DNA of 64,000 nt from Mobilitalea torta (GCF_050433395.1 NZ_JBNPXH010000001.1:124001-188000), one strand, 5' to 3'. Positions 52,269 through 60,989 are shown, counted from the first letter of the stretch. The notes: generated by a model not told the origin, from the letters alone. Numbers and translations are program-made.

Positions 52269-52417
52269 TTTTCAATAAAGGGGCAAATTTCCTGCCCGCG
52301 GGAGTTTTAATGAAGGAAGGCATGTGCCTTCATGGAAATGGAGCGATATTCAGACCGACATGATATGTGATGAATGCCGGCATTTTGTCTGACGGAAGTA
52401 TAAGGGGGGAAGAAACG

Positions 52418-53701
52418 ATGGGTAAATTTTTTACTTCGGTCCGCTTGAAGGAAGACTTATGTATGGGATGCATTAATTGCATTAAACGCTGTCCCACGCA
52501 GGCCATCAGGGTAAGAAACGGGAAAGCGGTGATCACCAAGGAATTCTGTATTGATTGCGGGGAATGCATCCGCATTTGCCCTCATCATGCAAAGGAAGCT
52601 ACCTATGACTCTCCCGATATCATGAAGAAATTTGAATATACGGTGGCACTGCCTGCACCGTCTCTTTACGGGCAGTTCAATTACCTGGAGGATGTTAATA
52701 TCGTCCTCACTGCTCTGAAAAAAATGGGCTTTGATGATGTGTATGAGGTAAGCGGAGCGGCGGAGCTTGTCTCTGAGATGAGCAGAAAATATGTGGCGGA
52801 GCATAAGGAGAAATGGCCGGTAATCAGTACGGCCTGTCCCTCTGTTGTACGTTTAATACAAGTTCGTTTTCCCAATCTGATTGAACACCTGTTACCGATC
52901 AATGCACCGGTGGATCTGGCTGCTTCCATGGCAAAGGATAAAGCAATGGAAAAGACCGGACTTCCCAGGGAGAAGATCGGGATTATTTTTATCTCTCCCT
53001 GCCCGGCGAAGATGACGGCGGTAAAAGCGCCCATCGGCATTGACCACAGTGAAATAGACGGTGTTCTTGCCATTAAGGAGGTGTATCCGATTCTCCTGCC
53101 CTTAATGAAGCAGAGCATCGATGATGTGGAAGAGCTTAGCATATCGGGGCGGATCGGAATTGGATGGGGCAGCACCGGCGGGGAAGCCGCCAGCCTGCTT
53201 ACGGATAATTATCTGGCCGCGGACGGGATCGAGAATGTCATCAAGATTCTGGAGGATCTGGAGGATCAGAAGTTTGACCGGCTGGAATTCATTGAGCTGA
53301 ATGCCTGTGCGGGAGGCTGTGTGGGAGGCGTGCTGACCGTGGAGAATCCCTATCTGGCCAAGGTGAAGCTGAAACGGCTGCGGAAGTATCTCCCGGTGGC
53401 CTGTTCCCACTTGATCAGCGGTGCCCATGAGGATAAATTCTGGACCGGTGAAGTGGAGTATGAGCCGGTATTCAAGCTGGGGAAGGACATGAAGGAAAGC
53501 ATTGCCAATATGACCAGGGTGGAAGAGCTGTGCGGGAGGTTCCCGGGTCTGGATTGCGGCTCCTGCGGAGCACCTACCTGTAAGGCTCTGGCAGAGGATA
53601 TTGTCAGAGGGGTTGCGAAAGAAGAGGATTGCATCCATATCCTGAGGGATTATATCCATAAGCTTTCAGAAGAGATGCTGAAGCTGGACCGGATAAAGTA
53701 G
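52418..53701 (+). CDS. Sensory-type [FeFe] hydrogenase homologue
   Basis: A 427-residue protein: two N-terminal [4Fe-4S] motifs (CMGCINCIKRCP, CIDCGECIRICP), an H-cluster-like domain, and a C-terminal Cys-rich Fe-S domain (GRFPGLDCGSCGAPTCKAL). The three hydrogenase signatures are altered. L1 is TACPSVV with Ala139 where the proton-relay Cys stands; L2 is ISPCPAKMTAV; L3 is NACAGGCVGG. All likely cluster-ligand Cys remain. This matches sensory (group C/D) hydrogenases rather than turnover enzymes. Start at 52418 behind AAGGGGGGAAG. Surrounded by signalling genes. Confidence 0.88.
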   Translation: MGKFFTSVRLKEDLCMGCINCIKRCPTQAIRVRNGKAVITKEFCIDCGECIRICPHHAKEATYDSPDIMKKFEYTVALPAPSLYGQFNYLEDVNIVLTALKKMGFDDVYEVSGAAELVSEMSRKYVAEHKEKWPVISTACPSVVRLIQVRFPNLIEHLLPINAPVDLAASMAKDKAMEKTGLPREKIGIIFISPCPAKMTAVKAPIGIDHSEIDGVLAIKEVYPILLPLMKQSIDDVEELSISGRIGIGWGSTGGEAASLLTDNYLAADGIENVIKILEDLEDQKFDRLEFIELNACAGGCVGGVLTVENPYLAKVKLKRLRKYLPVACSHLISGAHEDKFWTGEVEYEPVFKLGKDMKESIANMTRVEELCGRFPGLDCGSCGAPTCKALAEDIVRGVAKEEDCIHILRDYIHKLSEEMLKLDRIK

Positions 53702-53758
53702 TTCAGGGTTACAGAAGGAAGGATATAGTACATAAATTATCGCAGAAGAAATTGCTAT

Positions 53759-53880
53759 AGAATAGATTACAGCAGAATAGATTACAGCAGAATACATTGC
53801 AGCAGAATACATTGCAGCAGAACAAAGGAAGCAGAACAAAGATTACAGAATAAAGACAGCAGAATAAAAGCAGCAGAAAC
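53759..53880. repeat. Degenerate tandem array, period 15, before the second DRTGG gene
   Basis: About eight degenerate copies of AGCAGAATAGATTAC; the first four are nearly exact. One frame reads QQNRL/QQNTL repeats but has no start codon, so it is treated as non-coding. Confidence 0.85.
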
Positions 53881-53902
53881 AAAAAGCTGGGAAGGTAGAA
53901 GA

Positions 53903-54238
53903 ATGAGGGTAAGAGAATTAATTCAGGATGGAAGCTTGAAACTGGTGAACGAGGGAGATAATACGGAACGGGAGATTTCCGTGCCCTATTGCTGTGACCT
54001 GCTGAGTGTTGCCATGAGCAGGATGCCTGCGGATTCGGCCTGGGTCACGGTAATGGGAAATGTCAATACGCTGGCGGTGGCTGCTCTGGCCGACGCGGCT
54101 TGTATTATCCTGGCAGAGGGAAGCCATCTGGACGAGGCGGCGCAGAGCAAGGCGAAGCAGCAGGGCATCACAGTCCTGGAGGCGGAGCTGCCCATTTTTG
54201 AAGTCGCCATGCTGGTCTACCAAAAGCTTCATGCATAA
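53903..54238 (+). CDS. DRTGG-domain protein (second copy)
   Basis: A 111-residue DRTGG-type protein: VRELIQDGSLKLVNEGDN, then CDLLSVAMSRMPADSAWVTV, GNVNTLAVAALADAACIILAEG and the closing ITVLEAELPIFEVAMLVYQ. It is related to the gene at 51496 but clearly diverged; this copy is more like DRTGG proteins found near hydrogenases. GGAAGG precedes the ATG. It overlaps the PHP gene by 8 bases. Confidence 0.85.
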   Translation: MRVRELIQDGSLKLVNEGDNTEREISVPYCCDLLSVAMSRMPADSAWVTVMGNVNTLAVAALADAACIILAEGSHLDEAAQSKAKQQGITVLEAELPIFEVAMLVYQKLHA

Positions 54239-54950
54239 GCTGTTCTATGATCTTCATATCCATTCCTGCTTGTCTCCCTGCGGGGATGAGGATATGACAC
54301 CCGGTAATATTGTGGGTATGTCGGCGTTAAAGGGCCTGGACATTATTGCGGTTACCGATCATAATTCCTGCCGGAACTGTCCGGCGGTCTTAAAGCTGGC
54401 GGAGGAATACGGCATTGCCGCCATACCTGGGATGGAGCTAACCACCATGGAGGAGGTTCATGCGCTGTGCTTGTTTGAAGCGCTTTCCGACGCACTCTGC
54501 TTTGATGAATATGTCTATTCCAAATTGATGAAAATACCCAATGAGGAGAGTATCTTCGGCAAGCAGGAGATCTGTGACGAGGAAGACCGGGTCACGGGCA
54601 CGGAGCCTTTTCTTCTGATTAATGCCACGGACATCTCCTTTGATGATCTGGGTGCGCTGATGAAGGAGTACCGGGGCGTATATCTTCCCGCCCACATTGA
54701 CAAAAGCTCCAACAGCCTGCTGTCCAATCTGGGTTTCATTGCGCCGGAGGCAGATTTTCAAGCGGCAGAGCTCGCCAATCCGGACAGGTATGAGGAGCTT
54801 AGCGGGAGGAATCCCTATCTGAAGCAATGCAGGATCATAACGAATTCGGATGCCCATGAGCTGGGGAGGATTCAGGAGGCGGTCAATTACCTGGAGTGTG
54901 AAAGCCGGTCCAGGCGGGATATACTGAAGGCAATTGCCGGAAACTATTGA
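54231..54950 (+). CDS. PHP-domain phosphoesterase-like protein
   Basis: A 239-residue PHP-domain protein of the metal-dependent phosphoesterase kind. FYDLHIHSCLSPCGDED has the HxH metal motif, ITVTDHN-like IIAVTDHNSCRNC follows, then IPGMELTTMEEVHAL, VYLPAHIDKSSNSL and ITNSDAHELGRI with late metal ligands. The ATG at 54231 overlaps the stop of the DRTGG gene, and no separate ribosome site is seen, so translation is probably coupled. The substrate may be a nucleotide or phosphorylated signal molecule; this is not shown. Confidence 0.88.
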   Translation: MHKLFYDLHIHSCLSPCGDEDMTPGNIVGMSALKGLDIIAVTDHNSCRNCPAVLKLAEEYGIAAIPGMELTTMEEVHALCLFEALSDALCFDEYVYSKLMKIPNEESIFGKQEICDEEDRVTGTEPFLLINATDISFDDLGALMKEYRGVYLPAHIDKSSNSLLSNLGFIAPEADFQAAELANPDRYEELSGRNPYLKQCRIITNSDAHELGRIQEAVNYLECESRSRRDILKAIAGNY

Positions 54951-55054
54951 AATCCTCCGATCATGTGCTATAATATTCAAGACGAGCCGCCAGGCCCGCC
55001 ATATGAAACAGGAATAATGGAATTGATATAAAATGACTATAAACAAAGGAGTTT

Positions 55055-56452
55055 ATGAGTATGGATTTAGTTGATGTAAGAGAATTGTTCCGGAACAAGG
55101 AGCAATATATTGGAAAGCAGGTATCCGTGGGAGGATGGATCCGAAGCGTCAGAGATTCCAAGACCTTCGGTTTTATTGTATTGAATGACGGTACCTATTT
55201 TGACACTTTGCAGGTGGTATATCATGATAAGCTGGAGAATTTTTCGGCGATCTCCAAGCTGAATGTGGGATCTGCAATTATTGTGAAGGGTCAGCTGGTA
55301 GCTACACCTGAGGCAAAGCAGCCTTTTGAAATCCAGGCGGAGGAGATTGTTCTGGAGGGCGCTTCCACAGCGGATTACCCGCTCCAGAAGAAGAGGCATA
55401 CCTTGGAGTATCTGAGAACCCAGACCCATCTGCGTGCAAGAACCAACACCTTTCAGGCGGTGTTCCGTGTGCGTTCCTTAATCGCCTATGCGATTCACCA
55501 GTATTTTCAGGACAGGGATTTTGTCTATGTTCATACTCCGATTATCACCGGAAGCGACTGCGAGGGCGCCGGAGAGATGTTCCGGGTAACCACCCTTGAT
55601 CTGGATAATCTGCCGAGAACTGCCGAGGGAGCAATTGACACGGAACAGGATTTCTTCGGAAAAGAAACCAATCTTACGGTAAGCGGGCAGCTAAACGGTG
55701 AGACCTATGCTATGGCGTTCAAAAATATCTACACCTTTGGACCCACCTTCCGTGCTGAGAATTCCAACACCACCCGTCATGCAGCCGAGTTCTGGATGAT
55801 CGAGCCGGAGATTGCCTTCGCGGATCTGAAGGATGATATGGCTCTGGCAGAGGGAATGCTCAAATATGTAATAAGCTATGTGCTGGAGCATGCGCCCCTG
55901 GAGATGCAGTTCTTCAACCAATTCATCGATCAGGGCTTGTTAGAGCGGCTGCATCATGTGATAAATTCTGATTTCGGGCATGTTACCTATACGGAAGCGA
56001 TCTCCATTCTGGAGAAGAACAATGATAATTTTGATTACAAGGTATATTGGGGCTGTGACCTCCAGACGGAGCATGAGCGCTATCTGACGGAACAGGTATA
56101 CAAGAGGCCGGTATTTGTAACGGATTATCCGAAGGATATCAAGGCCTTCTATATGAAGCTCAACGAGGACAACAAGACCGTGGCGGCCATGGATCTGCTG
56201 GTTCCCGGCATCGGTGAGATCATCGGCGGAAGCCAGAGAGAGGATGATTACGACAAGCTGGTTCGCAGAATGGAAGAGATGAAGCTGAACAAAGAGGACT
56301 ATGACTTCTATCTTGATCTGAGAAAATACGGTTCCGCCAGACATGCGGGCTTTGGGCTGGGCTTTGAGCGCTGCGTCATGTATCTGACAGGAATGGGGAA
56401 TATCCGGGATGTAGTTCCCTTCCCCAGAACAGTGAATAACTGCGAGCTGTAG
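55055..56452 (+). CDS. asnS: Asparaginyl-tRNA synthetase
   Basis: A 465-residue class IIb synthetase that charges tRNA-Asn. An N-terminal OB-fold anticodon domain (VSVGGWIRSVRDSKTFGFIV) is followed by the catalytic core: motif 2 region FGPTFRAENSNTTRHAAEFWMIEPE (split by the shown residues) and motif 3 GFGLGFERCVMYLTG. TGSDCEGAGEMF is typical of AsnRS rather than AspRS. AAGGAG lies 3 bases before the ATG at 55055 and 9 bases before an alternative at 55061, so the true start may be either. It is preceded by the PHP gene with about 100 bases between. Confidence 0.96.
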   Translation: MSMDLVDVRELFRNKEQYIGKQVSVGGWIRSVRDSKTFGFIVLNDGTYFDTLQVVYHDKLENFSAISKLNVGSAIIVKGQLVATPEAKQPFEIQAEEIVLEGASTADYPLQKKRHTLEYLRTQTHLRARTNTFQAVFRVRSLIAYAIHQYFQDRDFVYVHTPIITGSDCEGAGEMFRVTTLDLDNLPRTAEGAIDTEQDFFGKETNLTVSGQLNGETYAMAFKNIYTFGPTFRAENSNTTRHAAEFWMIEPEIAFADLKDDMALAEGMLKYVISYVLEHAPLEMQFFNQFIDQGLLERLHHVINSDFGHVTYTEAISILEKNNDNFDYKVYWGCDLQTEHERYLTEQVYKRPVFVTDYPKDIKAFYMKLNEDNKTVAAMDLLVPGIGEIIGGSQREDDYDKLVRRMEEMKLNKEDYDFYLDLRKYGSARHAGFGLGFERCVMYLTGMGNIRDVVPFPRTVNNCEL

Positions 56453-56523
56453 AGCAGGGGATTTTTTGAAGATTAAAAAAGAGATCGTTAAGCTATAAAA
56501 TAAAAAGTCGATAGAATAAAAAA

Positions 56524-56553
56524 GGGCAGGCTGTTAGAATATGCAGCCTGCCC
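56524..56553 (-). terminator. Terminator of the minus-strand Cys-rich gene
   Basis: GGGCAGGCTG pairs with CAGCCTGCCC. The A run before it becomes a T run on the minus strand, so it acts for the gene at 56567. Confidence 0.85.
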
Positions 56554-56566
56554 ATCACTATAGCGA

Positions 56567-57004
56567 TTACTCAGCAATACTGATTTCATAAACACAGGAT
56601 AAGCCATCTCTTAAAAAAGAACGCTGTACCTTTGCGAATACTTCTCTCTCTAAAACCTTTGAAAACATTTTTCTGGCATAATGTGCCGAGCAATCGCAAA
56701 GTGCCGGAGATACTTTGCCCTGGAGCGCCGTTGTTATGGGGCATACGCAATAATCTTTATTCTCATCAACCAATAATCTTTTATTCTCACGATCAACACG
56801 AACAATCCATCCATATTCTCTATGCAGGAAATCAATGAAGCGATCCAAATCTCCAACGTATTTCTCAAGCAACTGATCCATATCATTTACCCTGTAATGT
56901 AAACCGGCACAACGCTCCAAACAAGCATGTTTTATTTCTGGAGAACAATTATCTTCTATTCCTTCTAACAGACAAGCCGCCCATTCAGCATGAAAATTCT
57001 CCAT
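56567..57004 (-). CDS. Cys-rich small protein, possibly DUF6144/ATC-hydrolase-like
   Basis: A 145-residue soluble protein with eight Cys. N-terminal half: helical with CSPEIKHACLERCAGLHY. C-terminal half: DENKDYCVCPITT, LCDCSAHYARKMFSKVLERE and SFLRDGLSCVYEISI. The CSxHYxxxMF...C-x-Y/F-x-I layout is like a family of clostridial proteins distantly similar to 2-amino-thiazoline-4-carboxylate hydrolases; I am not certain of the family. GGAGG lies 7 bases before the ATG at 57004. It stands alone between asnS and queT with its own terminator. Confidence 0.7.
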   Translation of the reverse strand: MENFHAEWAACLLEGIEDNCSPEIKHACLERCAGLHYRVNDMDQLLEKYVGDLDRFIDFLHREYGWIVRVDRENKRLLVDENKDYCVCPITTALQGKVSPALCDCSAHYARKMFSKVLEREVFAKVQRSFLRDGLSCVYEISIAE

Positions 57005-57206
57005 ATCATTTCCTCCATTCGTTAGATGTTTTTCTGTAATAGATGACTTTTTTACTATACTACAATGGAATACTACTTTAAATGTATAGGTTGGAAGATA
57101 ACATGTACATAATGCTATTCCGTCTAAAGCATAATCTTGCGCCATCGTACAAGCTTACGGTATAAAGCTTTCACAGATATTTATTTGCAGGTCCTGTTTT
57201 TATGCA

Positions 57207-57261
57207 GAAAAAAAGGACACGCTGCATCCTGACTGAAAATGTTAGTTTGCAACGCGCCCTT
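57207..57261 (-). terminator. Terminator of queT
   Basis: AAGGACACGCTGCA (57213-57226) pairs, with some wobble, with TGCAACGCGCCCTT (57248-57261). On the minus strand a run of seven T follows. Confidence 0.8.
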
Positions 57262-57278
57262 TTGTAACTGCTAAGACT

Positions 57279-57797
57279 TTATTTGTGGGGCTTAAGCTTT
57301 GGTACAATCGTATTCCGGTCAGGAAATATGATATGTTTTACCCTGTTCAGGGCGAACAGCAGCATCAGGCCAAGGAAGCCGGCGGCACACACCTCACCGA
57401 GTCCGACGGTAAGCATCATGTACGGGATAGAATCATTGGAAACAATGGTATACCGAAGAACCCAGGGGATGATCAATGCGTTGGCCACAATGGGAGGGAT
57501 GGGTACCAGGTACTTATGACGCCTTAATTGATAGGATAGAATGGCTCCGATCAAAGTGGCCAGGGAACCGAATACCATATCCAGAACATGTGCACCGGAC
57601 CATACAGCACTCAGAAAGCAGCCAAGGGTTACGCCGGGGATGGCAGCAGGAGTGAAGTAGGGAAGGATGGTCAGAGCCTCTGCGATTCTGAACTGGATGG
57701 GGCCGAAGGAACTGAACTGGAATACCAGCACCAGTACAGTATAGATGGCCGCAATAATAGCAGCCTCCGTGATGAATTGGATCTTTGTTTTGTTCAT
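57279..57797 (-). CDS. queT: Queuosine precursor ECF transporter substrate subunit QueT
   Basis: A 172-residue membrane protein of the QueT family with about five to six hydrophobic segments: ITEAAIIAAIYTVLVLVFQF, FGPIQFRIAEALTILPYFTP, TLGCFLSAVWSGAHVLDMVFG and GLGEVCAAGFLGLM. It forms the substrate-binding part of an ECF importer for preQ1/preQ0-like queuosine precursors, with ATPase and T subunits encoded elsewhere. A putative preQ1 riboswitch sits in its leader, which supports the assignment. Confidence 0.93.
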   Translation of the reverse strand: MNKTKIQFITEAAIIAAIYTVLVLVFQFSSFGPIQFRIAEALTILPYFTPAAIPGVTLGCFLSAVWSGAHVLDMVFGSLATLIGAILSYQLRRHKYLVPIPPIVANALIIPWVLRYTIVSNDSIPYMMLTVGLGEVCAAGFLGLMLLFALNRVKHIIFPDRNTIVPKLKPHK

Positions 57798-57865
57798 TCT
57801 TATTCTCCTTTAGTTTTGTTTTACGTGTGGAAGGTCTCGAACACACGGTTTTTATAGCCCAAAGA

Positions 57866-57895
57866 CCTTGTTTTTAGGGCGTTTGCGACCTTTTT
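57866..57895 (-). promoter_or_regulatory. Putative preQ1-I riboswitch aptamer in the queT leader
   Basis: On the minus strand the transcript would begin AAAAAGGTCGCAAACGCCC and continue AAAAACAAGG. This matches the preQ1-I type 2 pattern GGUCGCAG..CCC..AACAAAACAAGG. The P1 stem is short (about three pairs) as read here. Downstream, CGTGTG/CACACG and AAGGTC/GACCTT offer alternative pairings before the ribosome site. Confidence 0.6.
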
Positions 57896-57923
57896 AGTAT
57901 ATCATGAAAATGGAGGTTGTCAA
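57896..57923 (-). promoter_or_regulatory. Sigma-A promoter of queT
   Basis: On the minus strand TTGACA (57923-57918), 16 bases, TATACT (57901-57896). The start falls right at the aptamer. Confidence 0.82.
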
Positions 57924-58070
57924 GCTTTGACTCAACTTTTGACTCAAGTTTGGGGAAAAGGAGATAAAAACAGATAAAAAAAGCATTTTTGGTTGATTAA
58001 CATATGGCAGATATTTATAATATAAGAATAGGATGCATTATTACAAAAGAAAAACATAAGGAGGCTGCCA

Positions 58071-59168
58071 ATGAAAGAAACAGAAAAGTGCTTAAACATA
58101 GTATTTTTAAAAGTACATACTTTTGAAAAAGAACTTAGCAAGGAGGATTTGCAGAGATTTGAGAAAAAGAAGGATGAAATAAATTCTTTTTATACATCAG
58201 AAATTGCAGGTATAGAGCAACAAAATGACTATAAAGAAATTGTAGAGAAACAGGAAAATGAAACAGCGGATAGTATTCTTGATACATTAGAAAAGGCACG
58301 TGAAGAAATATTTTCAAAGTATGCAAGACAGGCAGATAACAGAAGGAAAAAGAAGCTACAGGACTTAGAAAGTGGTGTGTATGGGAATCACAAAATAGAT
58401 ATTGTAGAGGAGATTGATGAAAAGTATTCGGAAGGCTTTGATATCCGATGCATACACTATGTGGAGGAAGAGGAACTGGGACAGGCATTGGAAAAGGTTA
58501 CAAGACAATTTAAGACGATGAATACAAGCAAGATATCTTATCATAGGTACTTGCAATTAAAAGTAGTAAGGCTGAAGGATAGAGACACTTTTAAGGAAGA
58601 AATCAGAATTGAAATTTATAACATAAAGTTTGGCAAGGAAAAGTCTGATTATAATGGCTGTATATGCAGTAGCCTGTCTGATTTGGATAAAAAGCTGATA
58701 GAACTTATTGATTATGGTACAGAACTTGGAAGGCAGGAAATAGCAGATATTAGAAGGATAATAAGAAACAATTATTCTAACATACCTGTGGAACAAACAG
58801 ACCTGGTAGATGAGATTAAGCTGTCATATATTTGTGATTATATTGCAGAAAAAGATATTAAGGTAACAATTATTAATAAAGATAAACAAGGTCAAAAGCA
58901 ATTATATCTCATACCGAGTGCAGATTTTGACAAGGAGTTTGGTGGGTATAAGAACATGATTACATTTAGAAACTCACTCATACAGGAGGAGATTATGATT
59001 GCCAGCCGTGGCAGAGGGAAATATAAGCATACTGATCAAAAGTATTACATTGCGATAGATGCTGATTCCGACAGGGTAAAGGAGATAATCGACAGCATTA
59101 ATAACAGCAGTGTTGATAATGACAAGAAAGAGCAGGCAGTAGAGGGGAAAAAGGAACATGCAAAATAA
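58071..59168 (+). CDS. Accessory protein of unknown function (helical N-terminus)
   Basis: A 365-residue soluble protein that I cannot place in a family. Residues about 15-110 are highly charged and predicted helical or coiled coil (KELSKEDLQRFEKKKDEINS, ARQADNRRKKKLQDLESG). The C-terminal half is mixed alpha/beta, with DIKVTIINKDKQGQKQLYLI and GRGKYKHTDQKYYIAID. Codons are strongly A/T-ending, unlike the genes up to 57797. AAGGAGG lies before the ATG. Its end overlaps the adenine methylase by 11 bases, so the two are coupled and probably work together. No nuclease or helicase motif is visible. Confidence 0.85.
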   Translation: MKETEKCLNIVFLKVHTFEKELSKEDLQRFEKKKDEINSFYTSEIAGIEQQNDYKEIVEKQENETADSILDTLEKAREEIFSKYARQADNRRKKKLQDLESGVYGNHKIDIVEEIDEKYSEGFDIRCIHYVEEEELGQALEKVTRQFKTMNTSKISYHRYLQLKVVRLKDRDTFKEEIRIEIYNIKFGKEKSDYNGCICSSLSDLDKKLIELIDYGTELGRQEIADIRRIIRNNYSNIPVEQTDLVDEIKLSYICDYIAEKDIKVTIINKDKQGQKQLYLIPSADFDKEFGGYKNMITFRNSLIQEEIMIASRGRGKYKHTDQKYYIAIDADSDRVKEIIDSINNSSVDNDKKEQAVEGKKEHAK

Positions 59169-60261
59169 GGTCTTCTCTGTTATACCATATTATGGTGGCA
59201 AGGCAAAAATGAATAGCCTAATAGTGGATTTATTGGACTATCAGAATACCGATATTTATATTGAGCCGTTTGGTGGAGGTGCCAGAACTCTATTAAATAA
59301 GCCAAGGCATAGCTATGAAGTTATGAATGATTTAAGTACAGGGATACAGGCGTTATTTACAACCTTGACCGATAGAACAGCCACCAGACAGCTTATGAAT
59401 TTCTTATATGAAACCGAGTACTCTAAGAAATGGTTTGAATGGGCGGTAGCGTATCGGAATGAAATAGAGGATAATGCAGTCGGCGAGATAAAAAGGCAGA
59501 TGATTGATTATATTAGCCAGATTGAGGACAGGTACAACCTTGATTTATGGGGAGAATTCCATAAGTCTCCCCATGATATTCATGTGGAAAGGACATTGCG
59601 TAAATTAGGTATCTCACAGGAGGAAAGAAAAAAGGCAGTTACATTAGTTAATAAATATTTATCGATCAAAAGCCATGAAAACCTGAGTGATGTAACAGTG
59701 GCAGATGCTTTGAATAAACGGGGGTATGATAAGATACATCATGCAGCAGCTACTTTCATTGTTTACCAGATGTCAAGGGATTCCATGGGTAAATATTTTA
59801 CTGCTTATCGGTTTAAGAGTGAGAATGCTTATTATAATACTGTTGATAGGTTACTGGAGGCAAATGACCGGTTAAGTGGGGTACAAATTTATGCAAAAGA
59901 TGCGATGGAATTTTTCGATGATGGGGAGGATACAGTATTAAATGATAAAAGAGTCATGCTGTACTGTGACCCAACTTATTTATCAGAAGAGGATGTTGAT
60001 ACTTATATCAAGCTGAAAGAGGATTATAATCCGGGAGCAGTGTATAAAAACTATTGGACCTATACGGAGCATGAGGAATTTTTGAAAAAGATACAATATG
60101 CAGAATGCAAGATTTTGTTAAGCAATTATAGGGATAGGACACATCTGTATGACAATTATTTAAATAACAGTACCGGTTGGAGAAGTATAGAGTATGAAAC
60201 TGTTACAACGGTTGGAGTAGGGGCAAAGAAAAGAACGGAGGTTCTGTGGCTTAATTATTAA
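59158..60261 (+). CDS. D12-class adenine-specific DNA methyltransferase
   Basis: A 367-residue N6-adenine methylase of the Dam/D12 class. VIPYYGGKAKMNSLI at the N-terminus and IEPFGGGARTLL (SAM-binding motif I) are followed, after a long middle region, by YCDPTYLSEED (catalytic motif IV, DPTY instead of the common DPPY, near residue 270) and ILLSNYRDRT. The middle region (about 80-230) is larger than in E. coli Dam. No restriction endonuclease is recognisable nearby, so it may be an orphan methylase protecting a mobile element or part of a two-gene system with the overlapping partner. Confidence 0.88.
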   Translation: MQNKVFSVIPYYGGKAKMNSLIVDLLDYQNTDIYIEPFGGGARTLLNKPRHSYEVMNDLSTGIQALFTTLTDRTATRQLMNFLYETEYSKKWFEWAVAYRNEIEDNAVGEIKRQMIDYISQIEDRYNLDLWGEFHKSPHDIHVERTLRKLGISQEERKKAVTLVNKYLSIKSHENLSDVTVADALNKRGYDKIHHAAATFIVYQMSRDSMGKYFTAYRFKSENAYYNTVDRLLEANDRLSGVQIYAKDAMEFFDDGEDTVLNDKRVMLYCDPTYLSEEDVDTYIKLKEDYNPGAVYKNYWTYTEHEEFLKKIQYAECKILLSNYRDRTHLYDNYLNNSTGWRSIEYETVTTVGVGAKKRTEVLWLNY

Positions 60262-60989
60262 TAGACAAAGCAGACTATTTATGATAATATAAGGGCAGTA
60301 AAAAATATAAAATATAGAATTCTCAAATTCTCAACATTCTCATTTGGGGTAACCACAAAATGTTTTGGAGTTATAAAAGGATGTTGGTATGCGTATAAAG
60401 GTGTAATGTAGCGTAATGAGAATTGAATACATAGGGATTATAGGTATCTATACGTTGGTATAGGTACTTTTTTTATGGGTTAAAACATTTATAAGGACAG
60501 AATTGCATTTTGAAACAACCACACTCTTGTACCATTTTATAGTAGGACGGAAAAATCAGCATGATTTGTACTTATTATTGTCTAATGAAAAAACTATGAT
60601 ATACCAAAAAGGAGTAGGGGTACGGAATTGTTAAGGTACTAAAGTGACAGTAGGAGAAGATATACTGCTATATTAATAATTCTAAAGTGCATTTTAGATG
60701 TAGGAAGTATGCTGATATAAGTATGGAATAGTTACACGGAGTTATATATGGAAATGGCAGAGGTAATATTTAGATATGCTCTGATGATGAAGATTAGATA
60801 AATTAATGATAACCACTGTATACTTTAGTATAGGAAAAATGGCAGAGAGAAGATATAGATAGATTCAAGTAATAGAGATTATTGGCTTATATGTTAAGAA
60901 GGGTTTATTCAGCGAAAGAATTGCCTTGCATAAATAAGATAGTAGCGGTACAATAACCACCCAAATTTAGAAAAGGAGGAGGTTGGATT
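60262..60989. other. 728-base AT-rich region without a clear gene
   Basis: No reading frame of convincing length. It holds a terminator-like hairpin at 60444-60474, short direct repeats of ATTCTCAA near 60320-60340, and one micro-frame at 60748 with GGAG 7 bases upstream that would give 17 residues (MEMAEVIF...); this is too short to call. The length suggests a decayed gene or an RNA region. Confidence 0.55.
60444..60474 (+). terminator. Terminator-like hairpin 180 bases after the methylase
   Basis: GTATCTATAC (60444-60453) pairs with GTATAGGTAC (60458-60467), followed by seven T. Confidence 0.65.

Noticed and set aside
53759..53880. CRISPR-like array or short repeat protein
   Set aside because: No spacers between 15-base units; the open frame has no start codon or ribosome site.
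57800..58070. tRNA gene or attachment site at the island edge
   Set aside because: No cloverleaf or TTCGA-type arm seen; only a 9-base direct repeat, which is too short to support an att call.
60748..60801. 17-residue micro-gene with a ribosome site
   Set aside because: Too short to tell from chance in AT-rich DNA; noted only in the spacer description.
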